Counted from the stretch's first letter, positions 13,201 to 23,680 are shown. The stretch is 64,000 nt of DNA from Rhinolophus ferrumequinum (GCF_004115265.2 NC_046301.1:39148714-39212713), one strand, 5' to 3'. Notes: a model not told the origin generated them from the letters alone. Translations and numbers: made by a program.

Positions 13201-13540
13201 TGTCATTTTACAAACATAGGATCATATTGTACATGCAGGTTGGCCGCACTGCCTACCACTGCACACTCAACAGCTGGTCACTATTACGATGATTATTTAT
13301 TCCTACCAAGACTGGGAAGAGATGTTGATCAACAAGATAATATCTGTAGCTTACATTTTTGGAATGTTTGCTATATGCCAAGCCAAATTTCACAGATGAG
13401 AAGGCTGAAGCTCAGATAAGGTAGGTCACCTTTCCAGGGTCACACAGCTAGAGTGTGTCTGACGCAGAAAACCGGAGCTATTCCCTCCCCTCAAGCGGCA
13501 GCGGGGCCCTGGAGGGCCCCTGCTCTTCCCTCCGGGCCGG
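10290..13540. other. RGL3-EPOR intergenic region, no gene seen
   Basis: No spliced or single-exon gene was recognised. Contents visible by eye: old repeat DNA around 10,600-11,300, MIR-like sequence near 11,960-12,200, an AAT-type microsatellite near 12,540, an ancient interspersed repeat at about 12,405-12,760 and MIR-like sequence at about 13,370-13,455, close to the EPOR promoter. Confidence 0.6.
12405..12760 (+). repeat. Ancient mammalian interspersed repeat, copy 1 of 4
   Basis: It starts with a CTACYGTGCCAG...GTGCTGGGAACACAG-type phrase and ends near GAAGAGCCTTCCACCAGAGGGAACAG. Three other copies with the same order of phrases lie in this window, near 16,840, 23,905 and 62,010. An A/T triplet microsatellite (about 12,541-12,573) sits inside it. 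Family not assigned. Confidence 0.5.
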
Positions 13541-13554
13541 GCAGGGCTGCTGCC

Positions 13555-13748
13555 TCGCGCTTATCTCAGCCAGGGCTGCCTGCTGGTCCCGCCCCCTCGG
13601 GGAAGCTGCCACTTGGAGGCGCCTGGCCGGGAAGGGCCTGGTCAGCTGTGTCCGGCGGAGGCAGCTGCTGACCCAGCTGTGGAGTGTGCCAGAGGTGGAG
13701 GAAGGGGGAGGGCAGGAGCTCTGGGCCAGCCGTGGCAGGGGCTGCATC
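13555..13748 (+). promoter_or_regulatory. EPOR: EPOR proximal promoter and 5' UTR
   Basis: A GATA site, CTTATCT (13560-13566; AGATAAG on the other strand), is followed about 22 bases later by a GC box, CCCGCCCCC (13588-13596). This is the arrangement known for the human and mouse EPOR promoter, where GATA1 and Sp1 sit close to the start site in a TATA-less promoter. By that analogy transcription would start near 13,605-13,620, giving a 5' UTR of roughly 130-145 bases. The start site is inferred. Confidence 0.7.
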
Positions 13749-16700
13749 ATGGATCACCTCTGGGCGCCCTTCTGGCCTGGAGTCGGCTCCCTCTGTCTCC
13801 TGCTGGCTGTGGCCGCCTGGGCTCCTCCACCCCACCGCCCGGGCCCCGAGTTTGAAAGCAAAGGTAAGGATGGAGCTGTGTGTGGGCCCCCGCACTGGGT
13901 CTTGGAGGGCAATGCTGGGGCCTGAATTTCTCGCTTGTGTCCTGGGGGCCATCCTGGTGTCTAAACTCCTAGAGTGGGTCTTGGTGGGGCATGCGGCAGG
14001 GAGTCTGTGTGTGTGGGGGTCTAAGTCCCCAGACTGAGTTCTGGGGGAGAAGCTGGGGAGGGACTTCCAGAGAGCCTGGCACACACTACATCCTAATGGT
14101 ATTGGTATTCGGTCTGGGCTCTGCGGTCTAGAGTCCCTGAGGTCAGGGGAACTAGCAGACCCTCCAATGGGGAGAGAGGAAAAAGCCCGGGTGCGAGTCA
14201 GAGGGGCCTGGCCCTAGGCTACTGTAAACACGGTTTGTGCGGGCACCAGATCCCTAGCCCCGACCGGTGAGGGAGGGGGGTGGGGGGCACGGTTGGCGCT
14301 ATCGGACAGCGAGGAGCCTGTGGAGGCTGATAGGGGGCCCCGCCTCCTCCGCACACACCCCCAGGCTTGCTAGTCCAAGGCTGGGGAGGGCCCGGCAGCT
14401 GGAAGCGGAGGCCTTGAACGCTGCGCGCAGCCGGTCGCGGGGTGGGCGGGTATGTGTTGGGGTGACAGTAAGGCGAGCAACCTGGGTTTAACAGTTGGGG
14501 GAGACACCACCTCTGCGCACCCCTCGAGGGGCCGCGCTGGGGTAGAGAGCGGGGTGGGGCTTTTGTCTTATCTGTCCGAACAGGCAGCGGGAAAGAGGGG
14601 GAGGGCGCTGGGGCTCTCGGACAGGGCTCGGCTCTCCTGACCCCCTCTTCTTGCCCCCCCCCAAGCGGCCCTGTTGGCGGCCCGCGGGCCGGAAGAGCTT
14701 CTGTGCTTCACCGAGCGGTTGGAGGACTTGGTATGTTTTTGGGAGGAAGCGGCAAGCGCCGGGGTCGGCCCCGACAACTACAGCTTTTCCTACCAGCTCG
14801 AGTGAGTCGGACGGGGCAGGCAGAGCGCCCCCACGGGTGGAAGGGACGGGCAGGCACGGGCTGGGGCCGGGGCCGAATGGCATCTCCCCTGTTGGTCACT
14901 GGTGGGAAGACTGCGGGGTCAGGGCTGACACGTCTCCTAATGGCCAGGGCGAGAACACTTCGGTGATCACCGCAGGGGCGCAACCCCAAACATCAGGTCT
15001 GGGACAACACCACACCCCTCCAAATCAGGTCTAAGGCGTCGCGTGCGTCGGGGATGGGACGCCCCCTCGTGTTAGTGTCCAAAATGCGCCCACGGTCCAG
15101 GCAGTACCTCCCAACTTGTTCCCTACCCTCCCCGGTTACTCCGCACACAGGGGTGAGTCATGGAAGCCATGCCGCCTGCACCAGGCGCCCGCGGCCGGTG
15201 GAGCTGTGCGCTTCTGGTGTTCGCTGCCTACGGCCGACACGTCGAGCTTCGTGCCCCTAGAGCTGCGCGTCACAGCGGCCTCCTCCGGCGCTCCACGCTA
15301 CCGCCGTGTCATCCAGATCAACGAAGTGGGTAAGTTCGCCCGGAATGCCGGAGTGGTCGCGAGGGGGTCTCGGTCTCCGCCCACCAGAACAACCCTTTTC
15401 GGCAGTGCTTCTGGACCCCCCCGCGGGGCTGCAGGCGCGGCGGTCGGACGAAGGCAGCCACGTGATACTGCGCTGGCTCCCACCACCTGGGGCCCCCATG
15501 GCGAACCTCATCCGCTACGAAGTGAACATCTCTGCAGGCAGCGCAGCAGGGGGCGCGCAGAGGGTAAGGTCCGCCCCTACAGCCCCTCCCCAAAGGCCCA
15601 ACCCTTCTAAGTCCCGCCCAGATGATCACCACGGCCCCACCCTCATGGATTCGCCCCTGGAGATTGCGCCCTTGACGCCCGACATCCTATTGCACTAGAG
15701 CCCAAGAAGCTCCGACAAGGCCCCTTTCTCAGTGTCTCCCAGCTCACCTGAATCTAACTTGTCCCAAAGCCTAGATCCTTCATGGCCCCGCTCCCTCTGT
15801 GCTCTGTCTCCGAGTTACTCGGTGCCCCATCCTGCTTGTCTCCGAGCCTTCCTGGGCCCCACCTCCTACTTTTTTTGCCCTCCCGCCCTTCCACCGAGCT
15901 TGGGCGCCGTTCTTCCTTTCTCTGATTGGTCCGCGTTACCTGCCCGTCGCTGTTCGCTCCGCGGGTATTGCCCACACCTCTCACCCGCGCTCCGCCCTCA
16001 GGTGGAGATCCTGGATGGCCGCACTGAGTGCGTGCTGAGCAACTTGCGGGGCCGAACGCGTTACACCTTCATGGTACGTGCGCGTATGGCCGAGCCAAGC
16101 TTCGATGGCTTCTGGAGCGCCTGGTCGGAGCCTGCGTCACTGCTGACGGCTAGTGGTGAGGCCCCAGGCAGGGGTGTAGAAGGGGCTGGGGCGGAGTATG
16201 GGGCAAACCCACCGCCCTGATCGCTTACCGGCTCTCCAGACCTGGACCCCCTTATCCTGACGCTGTCCCTCATCCTCGTGCTCATCCTGCTGCTGCTGGC
16301 CGTACTCGCCCTGCTCGCCCACCGCCGGTAAGCTCCATATTCTGGCACCGACCCCTTCCTAGACCCCTCCCACCAACGTCCCCCTTTCACTGTGGCAACC
16401 TAGGCTCAGAGAGGGGCAGGCATTTGCCCAGGGTCACACAGTCAGTGTTCGGCAGGGCTGGGATGTAAGACAGTCCAGACCCAGAGTCTTAAAATGTTCT
16501 GCTCTGAGGGACACTCACCTAGTTTTCCTTCTACTTCAGTGGCTGCCCCGTCTTGGATTCCTTTGCTAATTTTCCCAATTTCATCAACTTTTATAAAATC
16601 AACGAGATGGGCTTAACGAGATTTAAGCCCGAGTGTCTCCCCATCCCTGTTGTCAAGCTCCTCAGATACTTTATGATATGACCTGCCATCCTGAGGTTTT

Positions 16701-18389
16701 TGTAATTCTAAGCACACACCACGTGGTTTCACGCCCCTAAGCCTTAGCACATGCTGTTCCTTCAGCCTGGAATGCTCTTCCTGCCTTGCCCACCCAGCAA
16801 TCTCCTAGTTGTCTTTCGAGGCCCTGTTCATTTATTTCTCTGGAAAATATACAATTGAGTGCCAGCTATGTGCTAGGCATGGGGGAAAAAGTGGAGAGCA
16901 AACCAGATATGTCCCTGACCTTGTGGATCTCATAGTTGAGTCAGACAACAAACAAGGGAACCAACAGATATTTGATTATAGATTGTGATGATAGCACAGA
17001 AACAAATGGGATATGGGGACATGACAGGATGTTTAGGGAAGACCTCTGGGAGGTGAGATCAGAGTGGAAATCTGAAGGTTGGAAGGCAGCCACATGAAAA
17101 TCGGGGAGAAGAAACTCCAAGTAACATGACCCTGAGGTGGGTATGAGCTTGACATTGAAGCAGCTACAAGAGCTCTATGGCTAGAGCAGAGTGTGCTAAG
17201 AGGGAGTGGTAGATGATGAGAGTGAGGTGACAAAGTCAGAGTATGCAGGGCTTTCTGCAGCACTGTGAGAGGAGATTGGATTTTATTCTGAATGCACTGG
17301 AGAACCATGGCAAGGAGTGAGAGAAGTAACATACTGGACCTCCAGGCAAGCTTGAGCCAGGTTTAGTGAACACAAGGCAGTATATGTTGAAATCCTATAC
17401 GTCCTTCAAAATCCTATTTCAGTTGCCCTCCTATAGGGCCCTGCAGATGCTTCAGCCAAAGCCCCTGCTCCCCAGTCCGTATGTGTTCATCTGCTTTCAT
17501 CACAGCCAGGGGCTAGGAGTGTCTGTGCCCTTGTGACTGGGTGCGGAGAGGGTATTGGTGAGTATTCAATGACACATGCCCATGTACTTCTTTTTTTGGT
17601 TTCACCAGGACTCTGAAGCAGAAGATCTGGCCTGGCATTCCAAGCCCCGAGAGCGAGTTTGAGGGTCTCTTCACCACCCACAAGGGTAACTTCCAGGTAG
17701 GTGGCCTGGTTGACCCCTCAGGGCCTGTGGCTTCCCTGCTCCTGTGGCCAAACTCATCTCTGAGCCAGCTGGTGCTGTTTTCCCAGCTGTGGCTATACCA
17801 GAACGACGGCTGTCTGTGGTGGAGCCCCTACACCCCCTTTACAGAGGACCCATCTGCCCCCGTGGAAGTCCTCTCTGAGCGCTGCTGGGGGGTGACACAA
17901 GCAGTGGAACCAGGGGCAAATGCTGAGGGGCCCCTGCTGGAGCCAGTGGGCAGTGAGCATGCCCAGGACACCTACCTGGTACTGGACAAATGGTTGCTAC
18001 CTCGGAGCCCGCCTAGCGAGGACCTTCCACAGCTTGGTGATGGTTCGGACATAGCAGCCATGGATGAAGGCTCAGAAGCATCCTCCTGCTCATCTACTTT
18101 GGCCCTGAAGCCAGAGGGGGCCTCGGCTGCCAGCTTTGAGTACACCATCCTGGACCCCAGCTCTCAGCTCTTGCGCCCGAGGGCACTGCCCCCTGAGCTG
18201 CCCCCCACCCCACCTCACCTAAAGTACCTGTACGTCGTGGTGTCCGACTCTGGCATCTCAACTGACTACAGCTCAGGGGACTCCCAGGGAGCCAAGGGGG
18301 GCTCATCTAATGGCCCCTACTCCAACCCTTATGAGAACAGTCTTGTCCCAGCTCCCAAGCCAACCCCCAGCTATATGGCCTGCTCCTAG
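13749..18389 (+). CDS. EPOR: EPOR, erythropoietin receptor (complete, eight exons)
   Basis: EPOR is a type I cytokine receptor. Erythropoietin binding activates JAK2/STAT5 in red-cell precursors. Exons read: 13749-13863, 14666-14801, 15151-15329, 15406-15563, 16002-16155, 16240-16327, 17609-17696 and 17787-18389, giving 506 residues (human 508). Visible parts: a signal peptide (about 1-25); two fibronectin-like domains with the paired cysteines of the N-terminal one (ELLCF/LVCFW and KPCRL/FWCSL); an N-glycosylation site NYS; the hallmark WSAWS (about 234-238); a Leu-rich membrane helix (about 249-275); box 1 (IWPGIPSPE) and an acidic box 2 region. Tail tyrosines include TYLVLD (about 369, the STAT5 site), [31 protein letters not shown] and the terminal SYMACS. 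Tyr in SPYTPF (about 321) appears extra compared with human. The ATG has G at +4. Confidence 0.97.
14567..14573 (-). promoter_or_regulatory. EPOR: Candidate GATA site in EPOR intron 1
   Basis: CTTATCT, identical to the promoter GATA motif, lies about 93 bases upstream of exon 2 in GC-rich sequence. It could be an intronic erythroid element. This is inferred from the motif only. Confidence 0.4.
16328..17608. other. EPOR intron 6, repeat-derived
   Basis: No exon is seen. The intron holds reverse MIR-like sequence near 16,395-16,460, L2-like sequence around 16,735-16,830 (TGTTCCTTCAGCCTGGAATG, CTCTTCCTGCCTTG) and a copy of the ancient repeat near 16,840-17,340. Confidence 0.5.
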
Positions 18390-18580
18390 GACTCTAGTCC
18401 TCAGATACTTGGGGACCCAGCATGACCTCTAGTGCTAATCCAGGCACAAGACTTATTGGGCAGGGTCGGCAAGGCCTCCCTCAGGACTAGGGGCATTGCT
18501 GACCTTGGCTATGTGCCCAATCCATCCTGCTCAGGAAGTCACAACCTTGCAGTATTTTTAAATGTATAGGGTTTTTTTGG

Positions 18581-18583
<3 letters not shown>

Positions 18584-18614
<31 letters not shown>
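18584..18614. repeat. (CA)n microsatellite in EPOR 3' UTR or flank
   Basis: About 15 CA units lie roughly 195 bases after the EPOR stop, followed by a TATATA-rich stretch. Directly after it, the phrase ATCATGACTTCTA occurs twice about 55 bases apart, an imperfect tandem duplication. Confidence 0.9.
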
Positions 18615-18617
<3 letters not shown>

Positions 18618-18815
18618 GCATATATAAATATATATATCTGTTTTTGTATCATGACTTCTACAAACACCCTGTAAGCTCATAAATATACATATAAGTTTTT
18701 CTATCATGACTTCTAAAAACACCCCAACTTCCCTGGGTCCAGGCCATAGGGGCAGCAGTAAAAGGCTGTGAGCTCAGTCTGAAATTCAGGACCTGGAAAT
18801 CTGGATAACAACCAT

Positions 18816-18821
18816 AATAAA
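18816..18821 (+). terminator. EPOR: Possible distal EPOR polyadenylation signal
   Basis: The AATAAA lies 427 bases after the stop and 12 bases before the mariner insertion. The true EPOR cleavage site may be earlier, using a weaker signal near 18,555, so the assignment is tentative. Confidence 0.4.
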
Positions 18822-18832
18822 ATGAATTAGTA

Positions 18833-19449
18833 TACGAGGTCGAACAATTAAGTTCACGAACTCATCCTAGAAAAAGTGCTACATACTTCATTGCTTAGTA
18901 TCACTATGGTCACTTTCGAAGCACTCCCCTTGGGAAGCTATGCACTGATGCCAGCACCTAGTCCACCTTTCAAAGCAATTTTGGAACTTTTTCTGGAATG
19001 TTCATCAGAGCTATCATCAGATTACCCTCGATGTCCTGAATGTCATCAAAATGTCTTCGGATTACCCTTGATGTACTGAACGTCATAAAAATGTCTTCCT
19101 TTCAATATTTCCTTTATCTTCAGGTAAAGAAAGAAGTCATTGGGGGCCAGATGAGGTGAATGGGGAGGGTGGGTGTTCCAATACAGTTATTTGTTTCCTG
19201 GCTAAAATCTCCCTCACAGACAGTGCCGTGTGAGCTGGTGCATTGTTGTGATGCAAGAGCCATGAATTGTTGGTGAAAAGTTCAGGTCGTCTAACTTTTT
19301 CACGCAGCCTTTTCAGCACTTCCAAATAGTAAATTTGGTTAACTGTTTGTCCAGTTGGTACAAATTCATAATGTATAATCCCTCTGATATCAAAAAAGGT
19401 TAACAACATCGTCGCAACAAGTTCGCGAACTTAATTGTCAGACCTCGTG
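18833..19449 (-). mobile_element. Mariner (Tc1/mariner) transposon, internally deleted copy
   Basis: The element is 617 bp with terminal inverted repeats of about 31 bp that agree at roughly 26 positions (ACGAGGTC...ACAATTAAGTTC), flanked by TA on both sides, the target site used by mariners. On the minus strand it codes for the C-terminal half of a mariner transposase: FFDIRGIIHYEF, PTGQTVNQIYYLEVLKRL and LLHHNNAPAHTALSV, then EHPP. The N-terminal DNA-binding part and the first catalytic aspartate are missing, because the terminal repeat joins almost directly to the FFDIRG segment. The family motif HDNAPAH reads HNNAPAH here, so the second catalytic Asp is also lost. A frame change follows EHPP. 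A 40-bp segment is duplicated in tandem inside (19020-19099). The copy is non-autonomous. Confidence 0.9.
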
Positions 19450-19451
19450 TA

Positions 19452-20442
19452 AGTTACACTAGCTGCCATAACAACTCCTAAATCTGATTAACTTAGCATA
19501 TTAAGTGGTTTCTCTCTCATATTTGAATTCAAACAGGTGGGCAGCCATCTCTGGGAAGAGTTAGAAGCCCAGACTCTTCCTGTCTGTAGCTTCACTATCC
19601 CCCAGGGTCACCCTGGGGTCTTTAGATGGATCCTTTGGGTCCTGTCAGCCAACAAGTAAAGAGACAAAAGATTCTGTGGGTCATTTTAGGGATCTTGCAT
19701 AGAAGTAGGCGCCATCTCCTCTTCACAAATTCCACTGGCCAAAAATGGATACATGACCCCAGCTAGAACCACGGATGGCAAGGAAGTGTAGTTGAGCTGT
19801 GCACCCAGGGAGAGGAAAGCTGTTTAATGGGCCTCTATCTCATCTGTACCACTAATAATAACATTAACTCATAGGGCTCTATTCTATATCAGGCCCCATT
19901 CTAAGAAAGAACTTTCATGACACCAAATGTTATCAAGTAGTTCAATGGGAGCAGGTTTAACCACTTTTTAAAAGTTTGACATAACCTAGGAAAGTTAAAC
20001 ATATGTATACCTTCTGTTCCAGCAATTCTACTTCTAGGTATATACCCTAAAAACCTTCACACACACACCTCAGGACGTATGCCAGAATGTTTATAGCAGT
20101 AAAGTCAATCTGATGAATAAATTGGGGTATAGTTTACCCATGAAATTATATGCAGTAGGGATAAAGAAACGAACTAGAAAATGTGGCTGAATCTTCGTAA
20201 CAGTGTTAAGGAGGAGAAGAAAGAAGTCTCATAAGATTACATTTCTCATGAAATTCTTTAAAAAGTTTAAAACAACAAAACAAAACAATATGTTGATAGG
20301 GTACAAATGTGCATGATAATGCTATTTTTAAAAGAGAAAGAGCTCTTTACATTCTTTAGGTCATTGAATCTGCACATGTCCCTGAGGTAAGTATTCCAGC
20401 CATGGGAAACTGAGGTATAAAGAGGTGGTAACACACCAAAGT
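19452..20442. other. Repeat-derived sequence between the mariner and SWSAP1
   Basis: No gene is seen. The stretch near 19,960-20,130 contains the L1 phrase CAGCAATTCTACTTCTAGG and TATATACCC, typical of L1 ORF2/3' regions. MIR-like sequence lies near 20,340-20,460, running up to the SWSAP1 stop. Confidence 0.5.
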
Positions 20443-21798
20443 TCAAGGGTGGCCTCCAGAACTTGAACCCTTGTTTGAGCTAGGGTCACAAGCCTGTGTA
20501 GGCCATGGGGTGACTGTCATCTCTCCATCTGGTTGGAAAGCCACCGACCACTCTGCCCTGGGGCCCAGCCCACCTGGCTCCAGGCAGGCTCTGAAGCAGC
20601 GCTGTCCTGGGCCTGGTGCTTCCAGATGCAGCCAGCACTGGGCAGGGAAATACCTCTGGAGCAGCGAGAGCTGCAGGGCATCCCCACTGTCTCCCTCCTC
20701 CGGGGTCTGGAGAGCTACAATGAGCCCACAGCCTCGGCCAGGCCCAACACGGTGGCTGAAGTGGGCAGCTGTGTCCAGAAGCAGGGCAGCCAGGTAGGCG
20801 GCTTCCTGGTGCCCCAGATCTTCAGCTAAGTACTCCTCCAGGCCATCAAGCAGCAGAAGGGCGGGAGTTGGCCCCCGGGCCTCATGGGCAGAGCACAGGA
20901 GCTGGAGGAGCTCCCCCGTTGAGGGTGGGTACTGGAAACGGATCTTCTATTGGGAGGGAAAAAAAGAATGGGCCAGATTCAGCAGAGGAAGCCACCACAG
21001 CAGCCCTGCTTCCTTGCATACTTTCCTGGACGAGGCTCTCACTCGCCAGACATCTGCTTCCAGAGTGAAGCAGCCCAGAGTGGTCAAATATTCTCCTATT
21101 CGCCCCCTCCTTTTTTATCCATCACTCATCACTGTTGCCCGATATTAGTTGAGACAAGGTATATCTTTTCGCCAAATTTCTAGGGCAATCTTTCCACGCA
21201 AAACCCATCCCTAGCCTTCCCAGTATGACCTCATCGTTGACTCCGGCTCCTCTGGAACCAACTCGCTTCGGGACAACAAGCAGGTTTAGCCCCGGCCTTA
21301 CCCGCCCTGATGCCACTATTTGAGCACCGCCTTTCGCTACCTCCGCCCCTTTATTGGATAGTCTTTCACTCAATCTTAAGCCCTCGCAAGTCCCGCCCCC
21401 GCTCATTCCTCACTGCGCCACCAAATTAATGGCTGTTCCGGCTCGCCCTTCCTCAGTACCCGCCATTGGTCTGTATACCTGTCACTCAATCCTCGATCCG
21501 CCCCGCCACTGGTTGGTCAGCCTCTAGTCCCGTCCCGTCTCCCCGTTACCTGTAGTCGCAGGGGGTCGAGCGCTGCCCGCGTCCTGTTGGGCAGGCTTTG
21601 CAGAGGCCTCCGGGTCAGGAAGAGGACGGGGCCTCGGCCGTCCCCTGCCGCCTCCAGGGCTGCCGCAAATAGCAGCGCTGTTTTTCCAGAGCCTGGACCG
21701 CCGAGTAGCAGCAAAGGCGGTTCCGCTTCGGCTGCACTCTCCTCCACGGGCTCGGCCGCCCTGCCCCGTCCCAGCACCCGCCTCAGCGTCTCCGCCAT
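20443..21798 (-). CDS. SWSAP1: SWSAP1, SWIM-type zinc finger 7-associated protein 1 (two exons)
   Basis: SWSAP1 is a small RAD51-paralogue-like ATPase that pairs with ZSWIM7 and helps load RAD51 at DNA breaks, notably in meiosis. Exon 1 is 21798-21550, exon 2 20946-20443, joined at phase 0 (RLQ | KIRFQYPPS), giving 250 residues. A Walker A motif GGPGSGKT lies at about 33-40, a Walker B-like run ALLLLDGLEEYL in exon 2, and the tail is low-complexity (SSNKGSSSGGHP). The chosen ATG begins MAETLRRVL. The frame stays open upstream with no stop for 246 bases, so a longer N-terminus is formally possible, but that part has no domain character and overlaps CCAAT boxes expected in a promoter. Human SWSAP1 is annotated at 229 residues as I recall, so the exact start is less certain than the gene. 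Confidence 0.92.
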
Positions 21799-21930
21799 CC
21801 ACAACGTACCTCTGCGCAATTGGCGGCCCGTTCCTGCCCTTAGTCCCTCCCAAGCCGAGGCCTCATTGGTTACGATGCACTTTGCTTCTCCATTGGTCTG
21901 TGAGTTGTCCATCAAAGATCGGGACTCTGC
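21799..21930 (-). promoter_or_regulatory. SWSAP1: SWSAP1 promoter region with CCAAT boxes
   Basis: ATTGG (CCAAT in gene orientation) occurs at 21819-21823, 21865-21869 and 21892-21896, about 20-100 bases before the ATG. Two more copies lie in the intron (21353 and 21465). No TATA box is seen. The surrounding 21,200-21,800 sequence is CpG-rich. Confidence 0.5.
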
Positions 21931-22901
21931 TATATCTTTCAGTGGTGAAGGGGCAAATAACTTAGTCTGAGGAAGGAGGAATGCTGGCGTTTGAAGGAGA
22001 AAAGGCCCTTTCCTTGGTTGAGTCTGCTGAGGCAAGCAGCACAAATACTATTATTGTGAACGAATCAGCTAATCAGACAGATATAAGGGTTGAGAGTTGG
22101 AGGGAGCGGTTCTTCCCAAATCACTGACGCATTAAAGGCTCCTGGCCTCAGTTTGCTCACCTGTAAAATGGAACTCGTGATATCTCCGAGGAATATTGCG
22201 ATGGGCATGTGTCTGTGTGTTTCTGCTGATGTCACCCAATGACAGTTGAGAAGCAAAGAAATGGAGTAGCTTAGTACTTTATGCATCGGAGTATCGGCAC
22301 AAGTTGGGGGTGTATGTGTTGCAGGCTTAGGGACATTTGTGTGCAAAACATTAGCAGCTGTCTCTGAGAGTCTGTGAGGAGTCTCAACTGGCTTCCTCTA
22401 TGGCCTGGGGATTTCCTAGGTCCTACTAGGGATGCGGGGCGGAGGCAGCACCGTAGAACAAAATAGGGGCCAGGAGAAAGAAAGAGACGGGCTGGAAGAC
22501 TGAGGGAAGGCTATGGCAGGGACCTGGTTTGCTTTGTTCACTTGGTAACTCCAGCGCCCAGAACAGTGACTTGCTCATTGTAGATTCTCAATATATTCTT
22601 GTTAAATGAATGAATGAAGAAAGAAAGGTAGGATTGATGAGAAACTAGGAGAGAAGGAGGAACAAGGTGAGTGATTGCTGGCTGGGGCTCCTCACCGACT
22701 TCTCCCTAGAGCTGCCACTCAAGCCCCTGTTGTCCTGGCAACTCTGTCTCTTGGTAACTTGAAAGTAGTGTCGTTGCCAAGAAACCCAGGGGCACTGGCG
22801 GAACTGAGATTTCCTGGGTTTTCTTTCTCCCTCTAAGACTAGAACTCAGCTCCACAACATCCCCCAATATACCCACTCAAACAGCCGGTCCCCCCACACT
22901 C

Positions 22902-22945
<44 letters not shown>
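22902..22945. repeat. (CA)n microsatellite
   Basis: This is an uninterrupted CA tract of about 21 units, preceded by CA-rich flank. A second tract lies at 23,117-23,144 and a third, shorter one at 23,183-23,198. Confidence 0.95.
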
Positions 22946-22946
<1 letters not shown>

Positions 22947-23116
22947 ATGGCATCTCTGCATATATGCCACTTCCAGAATCCCCATCACACACATGCTCAC
23001 AGCCCTATCCTATCCTGACACAAAGCATCCCATACACACTCTCTCCCACATTCACGCCCCCACATCCTTCCCTTGAACACCACCAGAACACACTGATACA
23101 ACAATATCATTGCCAC

Positions 23117-23144
<28 letters not shown>
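23117..23144. repeat. (CA)n microsatellite
   Basis: About 14 CA units; reading frames across it give His-Thr repeats and are not coding. Confidence 0.95.
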
Positions 23145-23149
<5 letters not shown>

Positions 23150-23364
23150 CCTTTCAGCTGATGTTCCTGCATCTCTTTCTATACACACACACACACACAG
23201 ATAAAGTACATTGTTACACTGCCTTGTCAAAAGTTCCTCAACACCCCCCAACAGATACACAACCTGTGATTCACCTCACTTTGCAACACTCCAAATGCAT
23301 AAGCACCCAGTAGTGATACCTGTATCACACAGTTACATACACAGGAGCATGTTGAACACAGCCC

Positions 23365-23680
23365 CATCTCAGGTCCTTTGTATTTGCTGTTCTGCCTAGA
23401 GGACTCAGCTCCCAGATATCCCTGGACTCATTTTCCCACTCCATTTAGGTCTCTGCTCAAATATCACTTACTCAGAGAGGCTTTCCCTAACCACCTGTGT
23501 AAAATCACATACCCTTTCCTTTTTAACTGCTTATCCGTCTTTATTTATCTTCAAATAAGTTATCACTTCCAATGTTATGTATTTATTTTATTGCTTCTCT
23601 CCTCACTAGAATGCCACTGTGGGGTCCCTAGCTCTTAGAAGAGCACCTGGCACACAGTAGGTGCTCATAAATGTAGGCTG
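23365..23680 (+). repeat. L2-type LINE fragment
   Basis: The order CCTTTGTATTTGCTGTTC, CATTTAGGTCTCTGCTCAAAT, ACTCAGAGAGGC, TTCCCTAACCACC and CTAGAATG is that of L2 3' ends. It is followed by the tail phrase CACACAGTAGGTGCTCA. Old and fragmentary. Confidence 0.65.

Noticed and set aside
22902-23198. Regularly spaced CA tracts considered as a CRISPR-like array
   Set aside because: They are pure dinucleotide microsatellites with no repeat-spacer design, in a vertebrate genome.
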